A DNA stretch of 64,000 nucleotides from AC2028 sp002373595 (lineage in GTDB: Bacteria; Bacillota; Clostridia; Lachnospirales; Lachnospiraceae), in contig CAMOIX010000001.1 in assembly GCA_946616365.1 (NCBI GenBank), positions 105,384 to 169,383 on the forward strand, written 5' to 3'. The translations under genes were made by a program, and so were the position numbers. The stretch's first letter is position 1. Every line of letters starts with the position of its first letter. Under the pieces are notes generated by a model. The model saw only the letters and a program-made list of their open reading frames with translations. It was not told the origin of the DNA and did not search any database. Shown piece by piece: positions 17,954-23,938 of the stretch.

Positions 17954-18487
17954 ATGAAAAATGTATATGTTTCAATACAAACCGAAAATGATAGAATATT
18001 GTATGGTCTTTTCTACGAGGATAAGAACGGCAAACGGCTTCATCTAAATGAAGATTTTAAAGATCTAATCTTTGATACTGAAGATGAAGCTAACGCAAAA
18101 CTTGAAGCAATTGAAGCCGAGAGACGGAGTGAAGACTCGGCTGAAGCATTTACATTAGACGAAGCCAGTACATTTGCAGAAAGTCAGAAATGGAAGTTCG
18201 CTAAAACATATGCCAAGACTGCGCCACATGAATATCTAGTAAAAAAGTGGTTGTCTGAGAATAATAGATTATTATTTGAACGATTGGTTCAGACAATCAA
18301 GAAAGATGCAGTTGTTGGGTACTTCCATGGACATGAAAATCATTATTTAATCCTTGGGGACCATTATTATTGGTTTATGGAGGATTATTATCCTGATAAC
18401 CTGGCAGTAGATCTTATCAATCGTACGACTACGGATTATCTGGAATATCGTGATGGTGCATATTATTATAGGCCTGACCGGATGTAG
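17954..18487 (+). CDS. Hypothetical protein, last gene of the helicase operon
   Basis: I do not recognise this 177-aa soluble protein. The N-terminal ~60 residues look like a small strand-rich domain and the middle is acidic and helical. The C-terminal half is rich in aromatics and His (GYFHGHENHYLILGDHYYWF, then TTDYLEYRDGAYYYRP), suggesting a compact ligand- or protein-binding fold. It follows the helicase by 16 bases with the same AT-rich codon use, so it is probably part of the operon. Its last codons and stop (CGG ATG TAG) form the 5' acceptor strand of the tRNA-like structure described next. Confidence 0.6.
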   Translation: MKNVYVSIQTENDRILYGLFYEDKNGKRLHLNEDFKDLIFDTEDEANAKLEAIEAERRSEDSAEAFTLDEASTFAESQKWKFAKTYAKTAPHEYLVKKWLSENNRLLFERLVQTIKKDAVVGYFHGHENHYLILGDHYYWFMEDYYPDNLAVDLINRTTTDYLEYRDGAYYYRPDRM

Positions 18488-18585
18488 CTTAATTACAGCC
18501 TTGCTCATTTGAGATTGCTGTATGGAGTAGAGCACGTGATGGTAGATCAATTCACGAGGTGCGAGTGCGAGTCTTGTCATCCGGA
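18478..18585 (+). ncRNA. tRNA-Thr(GGU)-like RNA with an inserted D-loop hairpin
   Basis: All tRNA arms can be drawn. Acceptor CCGGATG/CATCCGG is 7 of 7 paired (18478-18484, 18578-18584). The D stem is GCTT/GAGC, with GG and A in the loop. The anticodon stem is CGTGA/TCACG. The T stem GCGAG/CTTGT surrounds TGCGAGT, one base off the TTCGAGT loop. Two things break it. A 29-base insert in the D loop (18495-18523) forms its own hairpin (ACAGC/GCTGT with inner CTCA/TGAG). The anticodon loop is 12 instead of 7 bases, with GGT (Thr) readable. It is probably a degenerate tRNA gene or a tRNA-derived RNA, not a working tRNA. Confidence 0.55.
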
Positions 18586-18616
18586 TTACTAGAGTCCAGA
18601 GCCTGGCGCGGCGGGG

Positions 18617-18809
18617 GTGATTTGCAGCGACCATTAGCGAGGAGTAACGGATTTTTTTAGCGGCGGTTAGGAATAGGGAGTCCGAGACAGGATGTCGAGG
18701 ACAGTGGCCGTCCGAGGCAGGATGCCGAGTAAGGCCCGGTCCCGGAAGCGGTAAGAGATGCGGATCCGGCGCTTAGAAAATCGTTATTCCGAGCGTGTCG
18801 CGCAAACAC
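18617..18809 (+). repeat. Palindromic ~200-bp element, copy B
   Basis: The element runs from GTGATTTGCAGCGACC to GTGTCGCGCAAACAC, its terminal inverted repeats. Inner arms GAGTAACGGATTTTTTTAGC and GCTTAGAAAATCGTTATTC pair, with some G-U pairs. The core, with GACAGGATGTC and GGCAGGATGCC hairpins, is identical to copy C over about 70 bases. A reading frame with an ATG at 18795 enters the right arm and should be ignored. Confidence 0.87.
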
Positions 18810-18845
18810 AGCCGCCGGGGCGAGCTCGGAAGTGGAGGAATAGAT

Positions 18846-20546
18846 ATGATAAAAAAGGGTAATTGGGTAAAGCTTGGTTTTAGAGCGTGTTTGGGGATAT
18901 TCCTTTCATGTGCGCTTGTAGTAAGCAATTTTGCGGGTTTTTTTAAAGATGGTGCGGTTGTATCAGCTGCCGGGACAGGGAAGAATCTGCAATTGGTTAT
19001 AAATGGTAGTATGGATAATATACCCGAAGATCATTCGGCTTATGTATATTATGGCAATTACTATATTAACAATTCTACTCAAAGAGAACCCATCAAGTGG
19101 AAAGTTATTGATAAAAGTCTTGCTGAATTATTTCTAATATCAGATCAATGTCTTGATTCAAAACCGTATCATACAATTAACGATGCATCAGTTCCATGGG
19201 CCGACTGTTCACTGAGATATTGGTTTAGAAACGAATTTTGTCACTCTTTTAGCGATGGTGAGTATTCTGTACTTGGATCTGTTAATCTTATAAATGATCC
19301 TAATAATGAAAATAGAGACAAAATTAGGCTATTGACTTTAACTCAGGCTCATATGTCCTCATACGGTTTCCCGGAAGATCCAAGTGAAGCATCCGGCACA
19401 AGACAGGCTACTGCAACTCCATACGCAATAAGTCAAGGCGTACATGTTGATGCTGGCGGATATGTCGATTGGTGGATCCTGAAAAATCAATCGCTCCAAG
19501 ATTTTGTACCTACCACTATTGAAGAAAATGGTTCGATTCATTTAAACGGCAGAGCGTATTCTCTTGAATATATTGGAGTTCGACCAGTGATTACTCCATA
19601 TCCTGATTGGATCTCTCTTACATCTGCAGCGGTTGGAAGTAAAACATCAGGGACTATAGGATCGGGTGCTCTTACAGCCACTTCCGCTTATTCCGGAAAC
19701 GAATGGAAATTGACTGCTTTGATCTGTGACAGACAATTTGCCGCTACTCGTGACGGAAGCGGTAGCGTAGATCCGGGAGATGATATAACCATTAATTACA
19801 CTAATGCAACAGTCGGAATCAATGAGTATATTTCTGCGATACTCGTTAATTCATCGAATGAGATCTTGTATTACGGAAGGATAGAGGATAAGAGTTCAGG
19901 GGCGACTTCAGGAACGGCTGATATAGCTATTCCTACGGGATTGGCTTCAGGAAATTACAGACTTATGGTTTATTCCGAGCAGTATAATGGAGATAAGATG
20001 ACCGATCTGTCTTCTCCTTTCAGTACCATTAATCTTACTATTAACGGAACTACTCCGCCTCAGACGCAAGCTCCCGCTTCACAGCTTCCTCCTTCCGAAG
20101 ATTTCTATGATGATCTGAGAGACCTGCTTGATGAGGCTATCGCCAAAGGAGGGACCCAGACTGTATATTATTCCAAAGGAAATGCGCTTCCTTATGATAT
20201 CATGAAGACATTGGAGGATAATCCGGGTATTACATTGGTTTATTCTTATTCGTATATGGGAACTGATTATAAGGCTACCATAGCCGGGAAGAATGTACAT
20301 AGTAATATACTGATCCCGTGGTACGGAGCGCTGTATCTGAACCAGTATTTCGGTGAGTGGACGCTTGGAAGCAGTATGTCGGCCAGACTGGGCTCTCAGA
20401 TAGGCTCCGGGACCTATACTGTAGTAGAGGGCGATACGCTTTCCGGGATAGCGGTTAAGCTGGGAACGACTTTGGCTCACCTTGTTTCTGTAAATAATAT
20501 ACCTAATCCCGATTTCATCAGGATCGGGCAGGTGATAAGGTATTAG
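18846..20546 (+). CDS. Secreted DUF6273-like protein with C-terminal LysM domain
   Basis: A lysine-rich N-terminus and a hydrophobic stretch (about residues 12-33, LGIFLSCALVVSNFAGFF) with a possible cut near VVSAAG form a signal peptide. Residues ~45-260 resemble DUF6273 (REPIKWKVID, CSLRYWFRNEFCHSF, GVRPVITPY). A strand-rich Ig-like region and a Pro/Gln linker (TTPPQTQAPASQLPP) follow, then a domain of unknown type and a C-terminal LysM (YTVVEGDTLSGIAVKLG). It should be exported and held to peptidoglycan. I chose ATG 18846 because GGAGGAA lies 6 bases upstream; the upstream ATG at 18795 lies inside repeat copy B. Confidence 0.75.
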   Translation: MIKKGNWVKLGFRACLGIFLSCALVVSNFAGFFKDGAVVSAAGTGKNLQLVINGSMDNIPEDHSAYVYYGNYYINNSTQREPIKWKVIDKSLAELFLISDQCLDSKPYHTINDASVPWADCSLRYWFRNEFCHSFSDGEYSVLGSVNLINDPNNENRDKIRLLTLTQAHMSSYGFPEDPSEASGTRQATATPYAISQGVHVDAGGYVDWWILKNQSLQDFVPTTIEENGSIHLNGRAYSLEYIGVRPVITPYPDWISLTSAAVGSKTSGTIGSGALTATSAYSGNEWKLTALICDRQFAATRDGSGSVDPGDDITINYTNATVGINEYISAILVNSSNEILYYGRIEDKSSGATSGTADIAIPTGLASGNYRLMVYSEQYNGDKMTDLSSPFSTINLTINGTTPPQTQAPASQLPPSEDFYDDLRDLLDEAIAKGGTQTVYYSKGNALPYDIMKTLEDNPGITLVYSYSYMGTDYKATIAGKNVHSNILIPWYGALYLNQYFGEWTLGSSMSARLGSQIGSGTYTVVEGDTLSGIAVKLGTTLAHLVSVNNIPNPDFIRIGQVIRY

Positions 20547-20563
20547 CAAAATAATTTATAAAT

Positions 20564-20629
20564 AGGGAACTTTTTTAGCAGTTTTTTGTTGAAAAGTTCC
20601 CTAAATTTTATTGATTTTTAGGGAACTTT
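20564..20629 (+). promoter_or_regulatory. Three-arm alternative hairpin in front of the Fic gene
   Basis: AGGGAACTTTT (20564-20574), its complement AAAAGTTCCCT (20592-20602) and AGGGAACTTT again (20620-20629) can form two mutually exclusive hairpins. A TATAAT (20632-20637) follows the third arm, with TTGATT (20611-20616) as a possible -35 at 15-base spacing. The left hairpin may also end the LysM gene transcript, though its T-run lies within the stem. Confidence 0.5.
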
Positions 20630-20765
20630 ATTATAATACAATGAGGATCTTTATCAGGTTCTTCTCAAAAACTATAAAGAATCCAGAGAATTAAAAAAAC
20701 AAATTCGAAAAATCGATAAAGAGCTTGCAGAAAATGGTTACAGCCATGGTGATCTGTCACCGGAT

Positions 20766-21398
20766 GTGATCAGGAATATTGATTTTGCAAGAGCAAATCT
20801 AAAATCAAACATATATGATCAAGCTATTTTGGAAGGAGTGGCTACAACTTTTCCTCAGACTGAAGAAATCCTTGATAAGGGTATTGTCAATGGAATGACA
20901 GCTGATGATGTGCAGAAGATCCTTAATTTGAAGCATTCATGGGAATTTATTCTTGATCAAGATGTAATACAGGCGGAAACAAATTATTATCTGCTTTGCC
21001 ATATTGCCAAGCTGGTTAATGAGGGATTTATATATTACGGCGGAAGAATCCGAAGTGTTCCCGTAAGTATTGGCGGAACGAGTTTTCAGCCTCCCATTCC
21101 TATTGAGTCTACTGTAATTGAGAATATAAATACAATAACATCTTCTGATGAATCCGATATTGATAAAGCAATAGATTTGTGCCTATACTGTATGAAAACG
21201 CAGATTTTTATAGACGGAAACAAAAGAGCATCCGTAATATTCGCTAATCATTATTTGATCGCAAAAGGTCAGGGGCTCTTGGTAATTCCGGAAAATGAAG
21301 TCCAGAGATTCAAGAAGCTGCTGATATCATATTACGAAGGTGAAGACACAAGCATAATACATAATTTCCTTAAAGATACATGTTGGAAAAAACTATAG
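20766..21398 (+). CDS. Fic-family protein, 5' end unclear
   Basis: The Fic core motif reads QIFIDGNKRAS near residue 146. The usual catalytic His of HxFxDGNKR is Gln, as in one Fic subfamily I recall. Fic proteins transfer AMP or other nucleotides onto target proteins; without the His, activity is uncertain. GTG 20766 is the first usable start. However, the same frame stays open upstream to about 20637, with plausible coding sequence (LKKQIRKIDKELAENGYSHG) and no ATG, GTG or TTG. The true N-terminus may therefore use an unusual start, or the gene may have lost its 5' end. No antitoxin-like partner is adjacent. Confidence 0.6.
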   Translation: MIRNIDFARANLKSNIYDQAILEGVATTFPQTEEILDKGIVNGMTADDVQKILNLKHSWEFILDQDVIQAETNYYLLCHIAKLVNEGFIYYGGRIRSVPVSIGGTSFQPPIPIESTVIENINTITSSDESDIDKAIDLCLYCMKTQIFIDGNKRASVIFANHYLIAKGQGLLVIPENEVQRFKKLLISYYEGEDTSIIHNFLKDTCWKKL

Positions 21399-21441
21399 TC
21401 AAAAGAGGACGCAGGTATGAAATTTGAGGGAGTTTGTGGAG

Positions 21442-21582
21442 ATGGGCGGAACCAGGTATAGTCGTGAAGTGACCGAGATATTGGCCAAACCGTTTGTACG
21501 GGATGAGGTCGAGAAGATCATTACTGAGAGAAGAGAAGAAGTGAATTATAAGATATATGCGTTTAACGAGATAGAGTCGTAA
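21442..21582 (+). CDS. Small hypothetical protein (46 aa)
   Basis: An ORF encodes a charged, helical peptide (MGGTRYSREVTEILAKPF, then EVEKIITERREEVN). Its TAA directly abuts the ATG of the next gene. A weak GTGGAG lies just upstream. It may be a real small gene or the remnant of a larger one; I recognise no family. Confidence 0.35.
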   Translation: MGGTRYSREVTEILAKPFVRDEVEKIITERREEVNYKIYAFNEIES

Positions 21583-22125
21583 ATGAGAATAAATTTATCA
21601 AAAATCCTGATAGTGTTAATAGTTGCTATCATCATATATAGTGTCATATGGGCCGTATATGTTAACGTTGTATATACTCCATATACCAAAGCGCTGGGCG
21701 GAAATACGACTGCGGTGATCGGTGATTATGAGTATACTGTATATGCTCCGACATATCCTTCTTTTGCCGGAAATCTGGCTGTTAATGAGATAAAGGAAGG
21801 TCGGGATGTTTATAACGAATCAACTGCAGGATTGATAATCTGGCCAGGCATTAATGGAAAGTGCAAAATCCATGTAATGATGGAAACTCCGAAAGAGAAA
21901 TATGATGAATACAGCTCCGGATCTCATATATACGGATTTGATATTGATACCGATCTAAATCCTGATATGAGTACCAATGAATCCAGAACGGAGTATAATG
22001 AACATAAGGAATTCTTCGAAGATAATTGGGAAAAGATAGAAGATATCATAAGCAACACAAAAACTGTATTTGATATATCTTCCGGCAAGGAGCAAAACAA
22101 ACATAAGTCAAAAACGGCAGGATAG
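21583..22125 (+). CDS. Hypothetical membrane-anchored protein
   Basis: The 180-aa protein has one N-terminal transmembrane helix (about residues 8-30, ILIVLIVAIIIYSVIWAVYV) and an exported or membrane-tethered domain of about 140 residues with a lysine-rich tail. No family is recognised. The start follows the small ORF without a gap. The end is next to, and partly overlaps in another frame, a GNAT remnant, so the last residues (KHKSKTAG) may come from a recombination joint. Confidence 0.5.
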   Translation: MRINLSKILIVLIVAIIIYSVIWAVYVNVVYTPYTKALGGNTTAVIGDYEYTVYAPTYPSFAGNLAVNEIKEGRDVYNESTAGLIIWPGINGKCKIHVMMETPKEKYDEYSSGSHIYGFDIDTDLNPDMSTNESRTEYNEHKEFFEDNWEKIEDIISNTKTVFDISSGKEQNKHKSKTAG

Positions 22126-22139
22126 GACTGCTTTCCAGC

Positions 22140-22322
22140 ATGTTTACCGATCCGGATTATCGCCGTATGGGCATAGCTAAAGAGCAGCTTTCCAGAGTAG
22201 TAGAAGAAGCTCGGAATTTCGGATGCGGTACGGTACAGATCACAGCATCTGATATGGGAGTGAAGCTTTATACTGCATTCGGATTTACGCACAATCACAA
22301 TTTCATGCAGTATAAACTCTGA
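22140..22322 (+). pseudogene. C-terminal fragment of a GNAT acetyltransferase
   Basis: The 60 codons encode DPDYRRMGIAKEQLSRVVEEA, the acetyl-CoA-binding motif A of GNAT enzymes, and the last strands (VKLYTAFGFTHNHNFMQYKL). A normal GNAT is ~140-170 aa, so the N-terminal half is missing. The frame stays open upstream into the end of the previous gene (GLLSSMFTDP), as expected if a complete gene was cut by a deletion. It is unlikely to be active. Confidence 0.65.
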
Positions 22323-22336
22323 TAAAGGAGATAGGT

Positions 22337-22573
22337 ATGAGAGAATTGCAGATACATAAAGTATATAAGCATTTTAAGGGTAAGTATTACATCGTAGAGG
22401 ATGTTGCATTTGACTCTGAGACTAAAGAAGAGATGGTCGTCTACAGAAGGCTGTATGATGACGGATCACTCTGGGTCAGGCCCAAAGAGATGTTCCTTTC
22501 CGAAGTCGACCACGTCAAATATCCCGAAGTCACTCAGAAATACAGATTTGAACTTATGGAAGATGGTGTTTAG
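22337..22573 (+). CDS. DUF1653 family protein
   Basis: The 78-aa protein matches the DUF1653 pattern: KVYKHFKGKYYIVEDVAFDS near the start, EEMVVYRRLYDDGSLWVRP and the MFLSEV end. The fold is thought to be a small beta barrel of unknown function. A strong AAAGGAG ribosome site lies 7 bases before ATG 22337. It is the last gene before repeat copy C and appears intact. Confidence 0.85.
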   Translation: MRELQIHKVYKHFKGKYYIVEDVAFDSETKEEMVVYRRLYDDGSLWVRPKEMFLSEVDHVKYPEVTQKYRFELMEDGV

Positions 22574-22590
22574 TTGACGGGGGACGGGAT

Positions 22591-22784
22591 GTGATTTGCA
22601 GCGACCATTAGCGAGGAACAACACATTTTCTTAGCGCTGTTAAGGATCAGGGAGTCCGAGACAGGATGTCGAGGACAGTGGCCGTCCGAGGCAGGATGCC
22701 GAGTAAGGCCCGGTCCCGGCAGCTGTATGAATCTCCAAACAAAGCGCTTAGAAAATCGTTGTTACGAGCGTGTCGCGCAAACAC
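22591..22784 (+). repeat. Palindromic ~200-bp element, copy C
   Basis: This is the best-preserved copy. The ends are GTGATTTGCAGCGACC and GTGTCGCGCAAACAC. Inner arms GAACAACACATTTTCTTAGC and GCTTAGAAAATCGTTGTTAC pair. The core, with GACAGGATGTC and GGCAGGATGCC, is the same as in copy B and in the same orientation. It lies between DUF1653 and the recombinase terminator. Confidence 0.88.
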
Positions 22785-22822
22785 ATGCCGCCACCGGCAA
22801 CTCAAAAAATATTTAATATTTA

Positions 22823-22850
22823 AATAAAAAAAGTTGCCGCCACCGGCAAC
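22823..22850 (-). terminator. Terminator of the tyrosine recombinase gene
   Basis: On the minus strand, GTTGCCG and CGGCAAC arms close a 4-base loop and are followed by seven T. It lies directly after the recombinase stop. The arm sequence CCGCCACCGGCAAC is repeated once more just outside (about 22787-22801), next to repeat copy C. Confidence 0.8.
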
Positions 22851-22855
22851 CTTTT

Positions 22856-23938
22856 CTATTTCTTTTTCACATCATCCGGATCCGGTTCTCTTAAGGTAAC
22901 AGCATTTGCCGCCCTTCGCCTGTTCTCTTCAAGCTGCGCAGCATAATGCTTTCTCGTAGTATTTACATCCTTATGTCCCAACACATCCGCAACCAGATAT
23001 ATATCACCCGTCTCACGATAAAGTGCTGTGCCGTATGTAGAGCGTAACTTGTGAGGCGTTATCTTCTTAAGCGTCGTCACTCTCGAAGCATACTTCTTAA
23101 CCAGCTTTTCAACAGCCCGCACCGACATCCTCTTATTCTGCAAGGAGAGGAATAGAGCATTCTCATGACCTGCTTCAGGGATTATATGCTCACGCTCTGC
23201 TATATAGTCTAAGAGCGCTTCCTCAACTTCCTCACCGAAGTATACAACCGCTTCATATCCGCCTTTTCGCCTGATACTAAGCCCACAATTGTCGAAGTCC
23301 ACATCCTTGATATCAAGGCCCACGCATTCCGATACACGGATTCCCGTGCCGAGCAGTAGAGTAAGAAGTGCTATATCACGCACCCTGGTCTTGTTGTGGA
23401 ATTCAAGTTCCTTCTTCGTAAGTTTCTCACCGCTATCCACCTGATCCAGGAGAGTTGCTACTTCACCCGGCTCTAATCGGATGATATTCTTCTCATGAAG
23501 CTTGGGAGAAGGTATGAGAGAAGCCGTATTTCGGCTTACCATCTCGTTTTCGAACATGTACTGATACAGACTGCGAAGAGCAGAGAGCTTCCGGGCTTTC
23601 GCTCTTTCGTCATTCGTGATCTCACGTCCGTCCTTCTCGTATAGATTCAGGAATTCCATATATTCCTCGATATCCACACGCTGTACGCTCTCCATGATAT
23701 CCGTACGGAAGTCCTTGATCTCTACGTCTTTGAGTGAAGGATTGTGAGTCTTTAAGAATTCAAAGAAGAGCCTGATATCGTATGCGTACGCGACTCTCGT
23801 ACGAGTGGAAGTATTCGACTCAATGCCCCTGAAATACTGCCTGCAAAATGCCGGCATTGTCTCTAAGAGTTCACGCAGATGCTGTATATTGCGCCTGTTT
23901 TGCGCATCATGATAATTTTCGTCTTTAAGTACTGCCAT
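22856..23938 (-). CDS. XerC/XerS-like tyrosine recombinase
   Basis: This 360-aa site-specific recombinase has an N-terminal SAM-like core-binding domain (~1-160) and a C-terminal catalytic domain. The catalytic set is visible: Arg in GTGIRVSE, Lys in RRKGGYE, the HKLRST box, His in VLGHKD and the nucleophile Tyr332 in TRKHYAAQ. It resembles the single Xer recombinases (XerS-like) of some Firmicutes more than phage integrases, so a chromosome-dimer or housekeeping role is plausible. Its position beside repeat copy C also allows a role in moving the island. It overlaps the upstream membrane-protein gene by 14 bases, suggesting coupled translation. Confidence 0.85.
   Translation of the reverse strand: MAVLKDENYHDAQNRRNIQHLRELLETMPAFCRQYFRGIESNTSTRTRVAYAYDIRLFFEFLKTHNPSLKDVEIKDFRTDIMESVQRVDIEEYMEFLNLYEKDGREITNDERAKARKLSALRSLYQYMFENEMVSRNTASLIPSPKLHEKNIIRLEPGEVATLLDQVDSGEKLTKKELEFHNKTRVRDIALLTLLLGTGIRVSECVGLDIKDVDFDNCGLSIRRKGGYEAVVYFGEEVEEALLDYIAEREHIIPEAGHENALFLSLQNKRMSVRAVEKLVKKYASRVTTLKKITPHKLRSTYGTALYRETGDIYLVADVLGHKDVNTTRKHYAAQLEENRRRAANAVTLREPDPDDVKKK

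Larger units (their letters stand above)
11539..22784. other. AT-rich accessory island bounded by repeat copies A and C
   Basis: The stretch between copies A and C is visibly richer in A/T-ending codons (ATT, AAA, GAA, TTA) than the his operon or ribosomal genes on either side. It contains only accessory-type genes: the helicase operon, a secreted LysM protein, Fic, hypothetical genes, gene fragments and repeats. Copy B divides it at 18.7 kb. No integrase lies inside; a tyrosine recombinase gene sits just beyond copy C. Horizontal acquisition is inferred. Confidence 0.5.

Noticed and set aside
12012..18487. A DISARM system
   Set aside because: The DUF1998 gene and a methyltransferase are missing; only helicase and PLD components are shared.
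18478..18585. A functional tRNA-Thr
   Set aside because: A 12-base anticodon loop and a 29-base D-loop insert are incompatible with normal tRNA use, so it is reported as tRNA-like.
18795..18845. Longer start for the DUF6273-LysM protein
   Set aside because: It begins in the arm of repeat copy B. ATG 18846 has GGAGGAA and starts a proper signal peptide.
11539..22784. Repeats A-C as integron attC sites
   Set aside because: Lengths and cores are nearly constant, the cassettes are multigene, the GTTRRRY/RYYYAAC core sites are not seen, and no IntI gene is present.
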